Below are positions 37,246-47,237 of a stretch of DNA of 64,000 bases, piece by piece. The position numbers and the translations under genes were made by a program. Under the pieces are notes generated by a model. That model made no database searches. It had not been told where the DNA came from and was given only the letters and a program-made list of their open reading frames with translations. This stretch comes from Qipengyuania marincola (lineage in GTDB: Bacteria; Pseudomonadota; Alphaproteobacteria; Sphingomonadales; Sphingomonadaceae), in contig NZ_JARULC010000001.1 of the NCBI RefSeq assembly GCF_029688625.1, positions 620,001 through 684,000 on the forward strand, written 5' to 3'. The first letter of the stretch is position 1. Every line of letters starts with the position of its first letter.

Positions 37246-38406
37246 TCAGCTCCCATCGCGCTTCATGCTGTCGAAGAGAGCCCGATAGTGTCGTGCCATC
37301 AACAGGTTCGGATCAGTCGCTTCGATCAGTTCAAGGCCCTGTTCGAATGCTTCGCCACCGACCATGAAAATGACCAGTCCTTCCCGCGAGTCCGGGCTGA
37401 AATAGACCTGCGCGTGTTCGGCGAAGTCATTACCGCTGTGATTGATGATCATGCGGTCCGGTTCCCCGAACAAGGTCCAGCCCAAGCCAAATCCGAGGGG
37501 GTCCGGACAGTCCTCCTGACGAGCCACGCATACATATCCCAAAACCGTATCCGATCTCGACAGAAGCTGCTGTCGTTCTTGCCGAAGTTCGGGGGACAGA
37601 TCGCTGCCCTCGATCAGCCGGATAAGATATTTGGCATAGGACGGCACGGTCGCATAAAGGTTGTCCGCGGGATTATATTCGCCCGGCGCGATCAATGCGC
37701 CGCTGCTGTCGTTGGTGAAAGGCGCGTACTCCCTACCCTCCTTGTCCACCGGTTGCGGCACACGGCCCTCAAGCCAGGGCTCGCGCGAGACTGCGATGCC
37801 GGATATCTGCAATGGTCCGAACAGGTAGTCTTCGACCAACGCGGGGTATTTCCTTCCAAAGCGCTCTTCCAGGTAGCGCATAAGGATCGTGAACCCAGCG
37901 CCTGAATAATGAATTTCGCCGCTGCCCGGCTCGCCCACGAAGGCCAGTTTGCCATCGTCATACGCATAGGGCCAGTTTAGCAAAGCTGCCTGATGCGAGA
38001 GGAGTATGCGGGGAGTCAGCTTCGCATATCGCCCGTCCCGCCCCAAGTCGGGATGGATGTAATATTCGCTGATCGGGTCGTCGAGATCGAGTTCGGTCCG
38101 ATCGGCGAGGCGCAGGGTGGTTTCTGCCAAAATGGTCTTGGCCACCGATGCGACGTTAAAGGCCGTGTACGGTCCGACGGGGATGCCATCCGTCTGTTCT
38201 CCCCAGTAGCCTGTCCAAGCGAGCCGTCCGTCAACGATGCGGGCCATTCCGATAGCCGAAATATTGGGCCTCGAGAGAACGCTTTGCGCCGCCATCTCGA
38301 CACGCGGCGGCGGCCCGGAAAGCTGCGGCTCGGTCTCGAACGCGGTGTCATCGACCGTCGTGCAGCCAGCAAGGCTCGCGGCCAAAACCGCCAGAAGTAA
38401 ACGCAT
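37246..38406 (-). CDS. Lipoprotein serine hydrolase, beta-lactamase family
   Basis: A 386-residue protein. The first residues MRLLLAVLAASLAGC are a lipoprotein signal with a LAGC lipobox. The S-x-x-K motif is SVAK in FNVASVAKTILAETT, the Y-x-G motif is in IHYSGAGFTILMRYLEERFG, and a late INHSGND provides the third element. Such proteins are D-alanyl peptidases, esterases or beta-lactamases; specificity is unknown. The ribosome binding site AAAGGGAG is inside a perfect 18-bp inverted repeat directly before the ATG (38411-38456), so expression may be controlled there. It lies 67 nt downstream of lpdA but is unrelated to it. Confidence 0.85.
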   Translation of the reverse strand: MRLLLAVLAASLAGCTTVDDTAFETEPQLSGPPPRVEMAAQSVLSRPNISAIGMARIVDGRLAWTGYWGEQTDGIPVGPYTAFNVASVAKTILAETTLRLADRTELDLDDPISEYYIHPDLGRDGRYAKLTPRILLSHQAALLNWPYAYDDGKLAFVGEPGSGEIHYSGAGFTILMRYLEERFGRKYPALVEDYLFGPLQISGIAVSREPWLEGRVPQPVDKEGREYAPFTNDSSGALIAPGEYNPADNLYATVPSYAKYLIRLIEGSDLSPELRQERQQLLSRSDTVLGYVCVARQEDCPDPLGFGLGWTLFGEPDRMIINHSGNDFAEHAQVYFSPDSREGLVIFMVGGEAFEQGLELIEATDPNLLMARHYRALFDSMKRDGS

Positions 38407-38410
38407 CGTG

Positions 38411-38456
38411 CTCCCTTTCGAACTGTATTGCCTTTGTGATACAGTTCGAAAGGGAG
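38411..38456 (-). promoter_or_regulatory. Perfect 18-bp inverted repeat over the RBS of the serine hydrolase
   Basis: CTCCCTTTCGAACTGTAT (38411-38428) and ATACAGTTCGAAAGGGAG (38439-38456) are exact reverse complements separated by TGCCTTTGTG. In the minus-strand transcript the 3' arm ends with AAAGGGAG five nt before the ATG, so the hairpin hides the ribosome binding site. No U-tract follows. It could be a repressor operator, a translational switch or a stabilising 3' end for lpdA. Confidence 0.75.
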
Positions 38457-38472
38457 AAATCAACCGTGCCGA

Positions 38473-39885
38473 TCACACGTGGATCGGCTTGCCCTGAACC
38501 GCCATCGCCGCTTCCTTCAGCGCTTCCGAATGCGTCGGATGGGCGTGGCAGGTGTAGGCGATGTCCTCGCTCGTCGCGCCGAATTCCATTGCCTGCGCGG
38601 CTTGCGCGATCATCGTGCCGGCGACGTTGTTGATGCACCAGACGCCCAGCACGCGGTCGCTCTCGGCCTCGGCGATGACCTTCACGAAGCCATCCGGCTC
38701 GTGATTGGTCTTGGCACGGCTGTTCGCCATCATCGGGAACTTGCCGACCTTGATTTTGGCCTTGTCGCCGCCGAATTTCTCCAGCGCCTCTTCCTGCGTC
38801 AGGCCGACGCCGGCGAATTCGGGCAGGGTGTAGACCACGCCCGGAATGATGTCGTGGTTCACGATCCCGGTCTGGCCCGCGACGTTCTCCGCGCAGGCAA
38901 TGCCCTCGTCCTCGGCCTTGTGCGCAAGCATGGGGCCGGGGACACAGTCGCCAATCGCCCAGACGCCATCGACCTTGGTGCGGAAGTCGTGATCGGTCTC
39001 GATCTGGCCGCGCTGGTTCACTTCGAGACCGATGTTCTCGAGGCCCAGCCCTTCGGTGTTCGGGCGGCGACCGATCGACACGAGCACGCAATCCGCTTCG
39101 AGCGTCTCTTCCTCACCGCCGGCGGCAGGTTCGAGCGTCAGCACCGCCTTCTTTCCCTTGACGGTGCAGCCGGTGACCTTGGTCTTCATCCGCAGTTCCA
39201 TGCCCTGCTTCTTGAAGATCTTGGCCGCTTCCTTGCGAACGTCGCCGTCCATGCCGGGCAGGAGCTGATCGAGGAACTCGACCACGATGACTTCTGCGCC
39301 GAGGCGGTTCCAGATCGAGCCCATTTCGAGCCCGATCACGCCGCCGCCGATGACGACCATTTTCTGCGGCACCTTCGCAAGCTGCAACGCGCCGGTGGAA
39401 TCGACCACCACCTGCTTGTCGTTGTCGACCTCGACGCCGGGAAGGGGCGTGACCGAGGAGCCGGTGGCGATGATCACGTCCTTCGCAGTGACCGTCTCGT
39501 CACCCACCTTGACCGTGTGCGCATCCTGGAAAGTGGCGTGGCCCTTCTTCCAGTCGACCTTGTTCTTCTTGAACAGGAATTCGATGCCCTTGGTCAGCCC
39601 GTCGACCGCGTCGAGGCGTTGGTCGTGCATCTTGTCGAGGTTGAGCTTCGGCGTGGTCTCGATGCCCATTTCAGCCATCGCGCCGTTCTTGGCTGCATCG
39701 AAGAATTCGCTCGCATGCAGCATCGCTTTGGAGGGGATGCAGCCGACGTTGAGGCAGGTGCCGCCCAGCGTCTCGCGGCTCTCGGCACACGCCACCTTGA
39801 GGCCCAGCTGCGCCGCGCGGATCGCAGCGACATAGCCACCCGGGCCAGCGCCGATGACGAGGACGTCGTAGTCGTATTCAGCCAT
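38473..39885 (-). CDS. lpdA: Dihydrolipoyl dehydrogenase (E3)
   Basis: A 470-residue FAD enzyme that reoxidises the lipoyl groups of 2-oxoacid dehydrogenases. FAD-binding motif VLVIGAGPGGYVAAI, redox-active Cys44 and Cys49 in GGTCLNVGCIPSK, NAD-binding MVVIGGGVIGLEMGS, and the catalytic His-Glu pair in CHAHPTHSEALKEAAM. The start MAEYDYDV is chosen by homology. With sucA and sucB upstream it completes the 2-oxoglutarate dehydrogenase complex. A small lipoprotein gene separates it from sucB, ending 2 nt before it. Confidence 0.97.
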   Translation of the reverse strand: MAEYDYDVLVIGAGPGGYVAAIRAAQLGLKVACAESRETLGGTCLNVGCIPSKAMLHASEFFDAAKNGAMAEMGIETTPKLNLDKMHDQRLDAVDGLTKGIEFLFKKNKVDWKKGHATFQDAHTVKVGDETVTAKDVIIATGSSVTPLPGVEVDNDKQVVVDSTGALQLAKVPQKMVVIGGGVIGLEMGSIWNRLGAEVIVVEFLDQLLPGMDGDVRKEAAKIFKKQGMELRMKTKVTGCTVKGKKAVLTLEPAAGGEEETLEADCVLVSIGRRPNTEGLGLENIGLEVNQRGQIETDHDFRTKVDGVWAIGDCVPGPMLAHKAEDEGIACAENVAGQTGIVNHDIIPGVVYTLPEFAGVGLTQEEALEKFGGDKAKIKVGKFPMMANSRAKTNHEPDGFVKVIAEAESDRVLGVWCINNVAGTMIAQAAQAMEFGATSEDIAYTCHAHPTHSEALKEAAMAVQGKPIHV

Positions 39886-39887
39886 TT

Positions 39888-40193
39888 CTACCCTTCCGCA
39901 GGCGCGGCTGCGCCATTGTCTTCTACACACATTCTAAGCACGTCCTCGATCCGCGCGCGATCGATGTCGAGGCTGCCATCGGCGGCGAAATCCTCCGCGA
40001 AGGTGTCGGCCGAGCATTCGCAGGCAGCCGAAATACGCTCGGCGGCAATACCGGCACTTTCAGCCACGCCCTGACAACGCTCGATATATTGCGTGCGCAC
40101 TTCGCTCTTGATGGCGTCGCCCGCCATTTCGGTTGCCATATCGCAACCAGACAATGCGACGAGCGCGAGCGCGCAGATTGCTACCTTCGTCAT
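39888..40193 (-). CDS. Small lipoprotein of unknown function within the suc-lpd cluster
   Basis: A 101-residue protein. The start at 40193 follows GAGGAG. MTKVAICALALVALSGC is a lipoprotein signal with Cys17 as the lipidated residue. The mature part has four further cysteines, in YIERCQGVA, SAACECSAD and LRMCVED, which could form two disulfides or bind a ligand. It lies 11 nt after sucB and 2 nt before lpdA, so it is certainly co-transcribed with the dehydrogenase genes. Its role is unknown; the location in the envelope fits poorly with the cytosolic complex. Confidence 0.75.
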   Translation of the reverse strand: MTKVAICALALVALSGCDMATEMAGDAIKSEVRTQYIERCQGVAESAGIAAERISAACECSADTFAEDFAADGSLDIDRARIEDVLRMCVEDNGAAAPAEG

Positions 40194-40204
40194 CGGAATT
40201 CTCC

Positions 40205-41458
40205 TCAAAGGTCGATCAGCATCCGGGTCGGATCTTCGATCGCTTCCTTGATGATCTTGAGTGCAGTGACCGCCTCGCGGCCGTCGATCAGGCGGTGGTC
40301 GTAGGACAGGGCGATATACATCATCGGGCGGATGACGATTTCGCCGTCGACGACGACCGGGCGGTCCTCGATCCGGTGCAGGCCTAGGACGGCGCTCTGC
40401 GGCGGATTGATGATCGGCGTCGACATGAGACTGCCGAACACCCCACCGTTGGAGATGGTGAAGGTGCCGCCCTTCATGTCGTCCATCGTCAGCGTGCCTT
40501 CCTTGGCGCGCTTGCCGAAGTCGGCGATGTCCTTCTCGATCTGCGCGAAGCCCTTGTCCTGCGCATCGCGAACGACCGGCACGACGAGGCCGTTGGGGGC
40601 CGAAACCGCGACCGAAATATCGACATAGTCGTGATAGACGATCTCGTCGCCCTCGATGTAGGCGTTGACCGCGGGTACATCCTTCAATGCGAGACAGGCA
40701 GCCTTGGCAAAGAAGCCCATGAAGCCGAGGCGGATGTCATGCTTCTTGGCGAACAGATCCTTGTACTTGCCGCGCGCTTCCATCACCGCCGACATGTCGA
40801 CATCGTTGAAGGTGGTAAGGAGCGCCGCATTGTCCTGCGCGCCCTTCAGGCGCTTGGCGATGGTCTGGCGCATGCGCGTCATCTTGACGCGTTCCTCGCG
40901 GCGTTCGCCCGCAGGGGCGGAGGGCGTGGGCGCCTGCTGCGGCGCGGCGTCGGCGACCGAGCCGCCGTCCTTCTTGGCTTTCGCAGCCGCGATCACGTCT
41001 TCCTTGGTCAGGCGGCCATCCTTGCCGGTGCCCTTGATGGTCGAGGGATCGACCCCGTGCTCCAGCACCGCGCGTCGAACGGCTGGCGAGAGGGTCTGCG
41101 AGCCGTCGGAGGAGGCTGCGGGCGCAGGAGAGGGCGCAGGCGCGTCGGAGCGCTCTTCCTTGCCCTCCTCGCGTTCCTGCTTGGCGCGACCGGCTTCTTC
41201 CCCGGACGCAGCGCCGGTGGCGCCTTCCTCGATCACGGCAATGACCGCGTCGACTTCGACCGTGTCACCGACCGCGACCTTGAACTCCTTGATCACGCCG
41301 GCGACGGGCGAGGGCGCCTCGACCGCGACCTTGTCGGTTTCGAGGCTGATGATCGGTTCGTCCACGGCGACCGCATCGCCGACCTGCTTCAGCAGCTCGC
41401 CGACGCTAGCTTCGGTAACGCTTTCGCCCAGCGTGGGGACTTTGACTTCGGTGGCCAT
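40205..41458 (-). CDS. sucB: Dihydrolipoyllysine-residue succinyltransferase (E2 of 2-oxoglutarate dehydrogenase)
   Basis: A 417-residue enzyme. The N-terminal lipoyl domain has Lys43 in LETDKVAVE, the site of lipoylation. A Pro/Ala/Glu-rich linker follows, then the peripheral subunit-binding domain ([20 protein letters not shown]). The catalytic domain has [20 protein letters not shown] and the active-site [10 protein letters not shown]. Only one lipoyl domain, as in other SucB. Between sucA (41 nt) and the small lipoprotein gene. Confidence 0.97.
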   Translation of the reverse strand: MATEVKVPTLGESVTEASVGELLKQVGDAVAVDEPIISLETDKVAVEAPSPVAGVIKEFKVAVGDTVEVDAVIAVIEEGATGAASGEEAGRAKQEREEGKEERSDAPAPSPAPAASSDGSQTLSPAVRRAVLEHGVDPSTIKGTGKDGRLTKEDVIAAAKAKKDGGSVADAAPQQAPTPSAPAGERREERVKMTRMRQTIAKRLKGAQDNAALLTTFNDVDMSAVMEARGKYKDLFAKKHDIRLGFMGFFAKAACLALKDVPAVNAYIEGDEIVYHDYVDISVAVSAPNGLVVPVVRDAQDKGFAQIEKDIADFGKRAKEGTLTMDDMKGGTFTISNGGVFGSLMSTPIINPPQSAVLGLHRIEDRPVVVDGEIVIRPMMYIALSYDHRLIDGREAVTALKIIKEAIEDPTRMLIDL

Positions 41459-41499
41459 GTCGTTCGGGTTCCTTCTTTGGCCCTAAAGCGTGAAACGGA

Positions 41500-44334
41500 T
41501 CAGTTGCAGGTCGTGGTGGCAGCGGAGGTGTCGCCGTCGTTCAGGCCGAGCGCGACGTTCACCAGCGCTTCCTGCTGGACCTGGTGGCGGCTGGCGTAGC
41601 CGGTGGCGGGCGATGCCGCGACTTCGCGCCCGGCATAGCAGGGACGCATCCCGGCATGGCCTGCCTTTTCGGCTGCTTCCTCGATCAGGCGGTCGACGAA
41701 GAACCACGATCCGTTGTTCTTCGGTTCTTCCTGGCACCAGACGATCTTCTCGAGATTGGTCATGCGCTCGAGGCGCACGGCCAGCGGCTCGCCCGGGAAG
41801 GGGTAGAGCTGTTCGATGCGCACGATGGAGACGTCTTCCAGCCCCGCCTCGTCGCGGCGCTGCATGAGGTCGTAAGCAACCTTGCCGCTGCACAGGACCA
41901 GACGCTTCACTTTCTTGTCATCGATTTCCGTCGTGTCGGACTTGATCCGCATGAAGTGATGATCGCCCATGAATTCCTCCGCCGTCGATTTGGCGAGCGG
42001 ATGACGGAGCAGGCTCTTGGGCGTCATGATGACCAGCGGCTTGCGGAAGCTGCGCAGCATCTGGCGGCGCAGGACATGGAAGTAATTCGCCGGGGTCGTG
42101 ATGTTGCAGACCTGGATATTGTCGTTCGCGCACAGCTGCAGGAAGCGTTCGAGCCGCGCGGAACTGTGTTCCGGACCTTGGCCCTCATAGCCGTGCGGCA
42201 GCAGCATCACGAGACCGTTGGCACGCAGCCACTTGGCCTCGCCCGCCGCGATGAACTGGTCGATCATGATCTGCGCGCCATTGGCGAAATCGCCGAATTG
42301 CGCTTCCCACATCACCAGGCTCTTCGGGTCCGCCATGGCGAAACCGTATTCGAAGCCCAGCACGCCATATTCGGACAGCGGGCTGTCATAGACCTCGAAT
42401 TTGCCGTGGGGCAGGGTGGTGAGCGGAATGTACTTGCGCTCGTCCTTCTGATCGACCCAGACGGCGTGGCGCTGGCTGAAGGTGCCGCGGCCCGAATCCT
42501 GGCCGGACAGGCGCACGCCGAAGCCTTCGGTCACGAGGCTGCCGAAGGCGAGTGCTTCGCCGGTCGCCCAGTCGAAGCCTTCGCCGCTGGCGAACATCTC
42601 GCGCTTGGCATCGAGCACCCGGCCCAGCGTCTTGTGGATCGTGATATCGTCGGGAACGGTGGTCAGCGTGCGACCGAGGCTGTCGAACAGCTTCTTGTCG
42701 ATCGCGGTTTCGACGTTGCGTCGCGCGTTCTCAGGGTCGGCCGGCTTGTTCATGCCCGCCCAGCGGCCGCCGAACCAGTCGGCCTCGTTCGGCTTGTAGT
42801 CCTTGGCGGCGGCGAACTCGTCTTCGAGCAGGCTCGTGAATTCGTCGATCAGCTGGTCGGCATAGCCCTTCTCGATGACGCCTTCGTCTTCGAGCCGCTT
42901 GGTGTAGAGCTCGCTAACCTTGGGATGCTGGCGGATCTCGTCATACATCAGCGGCTGGGTGAACTTGGGCTCGTCACCCTCATTGTGGCCGAAGCGGCGA
43001 TAGCACCACATGTCGATCACGATGTCGCGCCCGAAGGTCTGGCGATACTCGATCGCCAGCTTGCAGGCGAAGGTCACCGCCTCCGGATCATCGCCGTTGA
43101 CGTGCAGGATCGGCGCCTGGACGCCCTTGGCCACATCGCTGGGATAGGGGCTGGAGCGCGCGAATTGCGGACTGGTGGTGAAGCCGATCTGGTTGTTGAT
43201 GACGAAATGCAGGCAGCCGCCGGTATTGTAGCCGCGCACGCCGGAGAAGCCGAGGCACTCCCACACGATGCCCTGACCGGCGAAAGCAGCATCGCCGTGG
43301 AGCAGCACGGGCAGCACTTGCTCGTGCTTCTTGAGGTCGTCGCGGATCGCCTGCTGCGCTCTCGTTTTGCCGAGCACGACCGGGTTCACCGCCTCGAGGT
43401 GGCTGGGGTTCGGAACGAGGCTCATGTGCACATCGATGCCGTCGAATTCGCGGTCGGTGCTGGTGCCGAGGTGGTATTTCACATCGCCCGAGCCGCCCAC
43501 GTCGTCGGGATTGGAGCTGCCACCCGAAAACTCGTGGAAGATGACCTTGTACGGCTTGCCCATGACGTTCGCGAGCACGTTCAACCGGCCGCGGTGGGCC
43601 ATGCCGTAGATGATCTCGCGCACGCCGAGCTGGCCGCCATACTTGATGACGGCTTCGAGGGCGGGGATCATGGACTCGCCGCCATCGAGGCCGAAGCGCT
43701 TGGTGCCGACGTATTTCTTGCCGAGGAACTTCTCGTACTGCTCGCCGCGGATCACGGCGGCGAGGATCGCGCGCTTGCCTTCCTCGGTGAACTGGATTGT
43801 ATCTTCGGGCTGCTCGAACTTGTCCTGAAGGAAGCGGCGTTCCTCCGTGTCCGAGATATGCATGTATTCAAGGCCGACATTGCCGCAATAGGTCGCCTTC
43901 AGCGCTTTGTGCAGCTCGCCGACGGAAACCCATTCGAAACCGAAGACGCCGCCGACATAGACTTCCTTGTCCAGCTGTCCCTCGAACCCGTGCCATTCCA
44001 GCGTCAGGTCCTCGGGCACTTCGCGGTGCGACAGGCCCAGCGGATCGAGATCGGCGGCAAGGTGCCCGCGCACACGATAGAGGCGCACCAGCAGCATCGC
44101 CCGGATGCTGTCGTCCGCCGCCTGTTCCAGCGCCTTGGGATCGAGCTGCTTGCCGGCTTTCTCGGCCGCCTGCGCAACCGCCACGCGCATCTGCGTCGGA
44201 TCGAGCGCGGCGACAAGATCCGCCTCGCTGTCGACCACCTCGGCCAGCCAGCGCGGGTTGCCCCAGCTCGGGCCCTGCTGCGGCCCTTCCTGGTCGCCCA
44301 TCTCGGGCAGGAAATCGTGGCTCTCGTTACCCAT
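41500..44334 (-). CDS. sucA: 2-Oxoglutarate dehydrogenase E1 component
   Basis: A 944-residue thiamine-diphosphate enzyme, close to the usual 930-950. The start MGNESHDFLPEMGD at 44334 is preferred; an earlier in-frame ATG (44370) adds 12 unrelated residues. Motifs include IIYGMAHRGRLNVLANVMGK, the ThDP site HGDAAFAGQGIVWECLGFSG, and WEAQFGDFANGAQIMIDQFI in the transketolase-like C-terminal half. It decarboxylates 2-oxoglutarate and passes the succinyl group to SucB. Upstream sucD is 100 nt away. Confidence 0.97.
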   Translation of the reverse strand: MGNESHDFLPEMGDQEGPQQGPSWGNPRWLAEVVDSEADLVAALDPTQMRVAVAQAAEKAGKQLDPKALEQAADDSIRAMLLVRLYRVRGHLAADLDPLGLSHREVPEDLTLEWHGFEGQLDKEVYVGGVFGFEWVSVGELHKALKATYCGNVGLEYMHISDTEERRFLQDKFEQPEDTIQFTEEGKRAILAAVIRGEQYEKFLGKKYVGTKRFGLDGGESMIPALEAVIKYGGQLGVREIIYGMAHRGRLNVLANVMGKPYKVIFHEFSGGSSNPDDVGGSGDVKYHLGTSTDREFDGIDVHMSLVPNPSHLEAVNPVVLGKTRAQQAIRDDLKKHEQVLPVLLHGDAAFAGQGIVWECLGFSGVRGYNTGGCLHFVINNQIGFTTSPQFARSSPYPSDVAKGVQAPILHVNGDDPEAVTFACKLAIEYRQTFGRDIVIDMWCYRRFGHNEGDEPKFTQPLMYDEIRQHPKVSELYTKRLEDEGVIEKGYADQLIDEFTSLLEDEFAAAKDYKPNEADWFGGRWAGMNKPADPENARRNVETAIDKKLFDSLGRTLTTVPDDITIHKTLGRVLDAKREMFASGEGFDWATGEALAFGSLVTEGFGVRLSGQDSGRGTFSQRHAVWVDQKDERKYIPLTTLPHGKFEVYDSPLSEYGVLGFEYGFAMADPKSLVMWEAQFGDFANGAQIMIDQFIAAGEAKWLRANGLVMLLPHGYEGQGPEHSSARLERFLQLCANDNIQVCNITTPANYFHVLRRQMLRSFRKPLVIMTPKSLLRHPLAKSTAEEFMGDHHFMRIKSDTTEIDDKKVKRLVLCSGKVAYDLMQRRDEAGLEDVSIVRIEQLYPFPGEPLAVRLERMTNLEKIVWCQEEPKNNGSWFFVDRLIEEAAEKAGHAGMRPCYAGREVAASPATGYASRHQVQQEALVNVALGLNDGDTSAATTTCN

Positions 44335-44434
44335 CGGGTCCCTTTCGCACCGACCTTGATGTCGGTTCATAGTGCCAATGCTTCGGCGGTGCGGAAGGCT
44401 CCCGTGGAGGAGACGGCCTGTCCGCTGCGAAGGC

Positions 44435-45325
44435 TCAGGCGAGTTCCTTCAACAGCGCATCCAGCGTGGTGCCGAGTTCGCTGGGCGAAGGCGAAACGCG
44501 GATGCCGGCCTTTTCCATCGCCTCGATCTTGTCGTCTGCGCCGCCTTGGCCGCCCGACACGATCGCGCCGGCATGACCCATGCGGCGGCCCGGAGGCGCG
44601 GTGCGACCGGCGATGAAGCCGACCATCGGCTTTTTCACGCCCTTCTTCGCCTGATGGGCGATGAATTCGGCAGCCTCTTCCTCGGCGCTCCCGCCGATCT
44701 CGCCGATCATAATGATCGACTTCGTGGCATCGTCCTTGAGGAACAGCTCGAGCACGTCGATGAAGTTGGTGCCGTTCACCGGGTCGCCACCAATGCCGAC
44801 TGCCGTGGTCTGGCCGAGGCCGACCATGGTGGTCTGGTGAACCGCTTCATAAGTCAGCGTGCCAGAGCGCGAGACGACGCCGACGCTGCCCTGCTTGAAG
44901 ATGGAGCCAGGCATGATGCCGATCTTGCATTCGCCGGGGGTCAGGACGCCAGGGCAGTTCGGGCCGATCAGGCGCGACTTCGAGCCCGAGAGCGCCCGCT
45001 TCACGCGCACCATGTCGAGCACCGGAATACCCTCGGTGATCGCAACGATCAGCTCGACCTCGGCATCGATCGCCTCAAGGATCGAGTCCGCAGCGAACGG
45101 CGGCGGGACATAGATGCACGATGCGGTCGCGCCGGTCGCGTGCTTGGCTTCGGCGACGGTGTTGTAGACCGGCAGGCCGATGTGCTCGGTGCCGCCCTTA
45201 CCCGGCGTGACGCCCGCAACCATCTGCGTCCCGTAATCGAGCGCCTGCTGCGTGTGGAAGGTGCCGGTGTCGCCGGTCATCCCCTGTGTGATGACCTTGG
45301 TGTTCTTGTCTACGAGGATGCTCAT
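44435..45325 (-). CDS. sucD: Succinate-CoA ligase (ADP-forming) subunit alpha
   Basis: A 296-residue subunit. It has the CoA-binding start [20 protein letters not shown] and the phosphorylated histidine in [24 protein letters not shown] [15 protein letters not shown] is typical. It needs the beta subunit SucC to work, which usually lies directly upstream, but here a small membrane protein occupies that place and no sucC is found in the window. So sucC must be elsewhere. The start ATG follows the small gene's stop directly (45326). Confidence 0.97.
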   Translation of the reverse strand: MSILVDKNTKVITQGMTGDTGTFHTQQALDYGTQMVAGVTPGKGGTEHIGLPVYNTVAEAKHATGATASCIYVPPPFAADSILEAIDAEVELIVAITEGIPVLDMVRVKRALSGSKSRLIGPNCPGVLTPGECKIGIMPGSIFKQGSVGVVSRSGTLTYEAVHQTTMVGLGQTTAVGIGGDPVNGTNFIDVLELFLKDDATKSIIMIGEIGGSAEEEAAEFIAHQAKKGVKKPMVGFIAGRTAPPGRRMGHAGAIVSGGQGGADDKIEAMEKAGIRVSPSPSELGTTLDALLKELA

Positions 45326-45567
45326 TTATTCAGCTCCATCCGATGTTGCGCGGCCGTTGCCTTGGCGCAGCGCTATCAAGTTAAAAATGCCGAGCACGGT
45401 AGATGCCACGATTGCGATCAAGCCGTACAAAGGTGCAAGCAAGGCTACGCCACCCCATGCGCTGCCCCACGTCGCGATGGCCAGTGGGACTGTCGCCACT
45501 ATCGCGAACAATCCCGAAACCAGCAGCCACTTGGCCGTGAGGTAACGATGGTGGGCGGAGTTGCTCA

Positions 45568-45568
<1 letters not shown>
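45326..45568 (-). CDS. Small two-helix membrane protein between mdh and sucD
   Basis: An 80-residue protein starting at the ATG that shares one base with the mdh stop (TGATG at 45566-45570). It has two hydrophobic stretches, WLLVSGLFAIVATVPLAIAT and LLAPLYGLIAIVASTVLGIF, so two membrane spans. Its stop is directly followed by the sucD start. Tight coupling on both sides says it is a real gene translated with TCA-cycle enzymes. No homologue recognised. Confidence 0.7.
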
Positions 45569-46599
<1,031 letters not shown>

Positions 46600-46703
46600 T
46601 TATGTCCCGCGAAGGCGGCACGGCACCCGGTCGATTGCGAGTGCGACCTAGGCCCGCGCAGGCCCGAATGCAACCGGCAATTGGTGCGGTCGCAAAACTA
46701 TCT

Positions 46704-46720
46704 TTGCAACTGGTTCGCAA
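46704..46720. promoter_or_regulatory. Fur-like palindrome upstream of mdh
   Basis: TTGCAACTGGTTCGCAA is an imperfect palindrome with TTGC and GCAA ends, followed by TAGCATT. It resembles Fur-type boxes near iron-regulated genes of Gram-negatives. It lies about 175 nt upstream of mdh in a 242-bp spacer and is the only such match there. Weak evidence. Confidence 0.25.
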
Positions 46721-46772
46721 TAGCATTAAAGTGATGTGACGGAGCGTCCGGGCCGCGCCTGTGGCCGCGCCG

Positions 46773-47102
46773 CTAGTAGATCAGGGCGCTTGCGACTTCC
46801 AACCGGTGCGCCAGCCTGTCCGCGGCCTTGCGGTCGAGGCGGCGGCAGATGGCGAGCCACCAGCGATAGCCTTGCATGTCGCCTGAAAAATGCGCGTCCT
46901 CGGCCAGGCGGGCAGCCTCCTTCGCAGCATTCAAGCCATGTTCGGCGAAATGCCGCAGGGCGGCGCGCATGGTCGTGTCGAAAGAGACCGCATCGGCCAC
47001 ATCGCCATTGTCATTGGCCGCGCGGGCGAGTGCCTTGCGCGCCAACGCCCGGGCAATTGGCGAATTGGCGGTGGACCGGGCGGCGGCGAAGTGGAGGGGC
47101 AT
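46773..47102 (-). CDS. Conserved hypothetical protein
   Basis: A 109-residue protein starting MPLHFAAARSTANSPIARAL. It is helical and charged, with RALARKALARAANDNG and a conserved-looking core LRHFAEHGLNAAKEAARLAE and YRWWLAICRRLDRKAADRL. I recall similar short proteins in Erythrobacteraceae and other sphingomonads without a function. There is no signal peptide or membrane span. It lies between mdh and the cell-wall hydrolase gene on the same strand. The frame is open further upstream (to 47225), but GGAGGGGC-like sequence and the conserved pattern fit the later start less than clearly. Confidence 0.6.
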   Translation of the reverse strand: MPLHFAAARSTANSPIARALARKALARAANDNGDVADAVSFDTTMRAALRHFAEHGLNAAKEAARLAEDAHFSGDMQGYRWWLAICRRLDRKAADRLAHRLEVASALIY

Positions 47103-47237
47103 GGGCGATCCTGCGACTGGATTTGGTGCGCCTCTGCGGCGCTGAGCCGTCCCTAGCGAGTCCTCCGCTAAGTATCGGTTCCGCATCATGGTTGTGCAGA
47201 TGTAAACGGTTCGGGGCGGGCGCATGCCCGGCGAGAG

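Noticed and set aside
39888..40193. Possibility that this Cys-rich lipoprotein gene is only sucB-lpd spacer
   Set aside because: It has a good ribosome binding site, a clear lipobox and patterned cysteines, so it was kept as a gene.
41584..44616. Very long plus-strand open frame opposite sucA
   Set aside because: It mirrors sucA on the other strand. Long antisense frames are common in GC-rich coding DNA; the translation has no domain and low-complexity His/Asp/Leu content.
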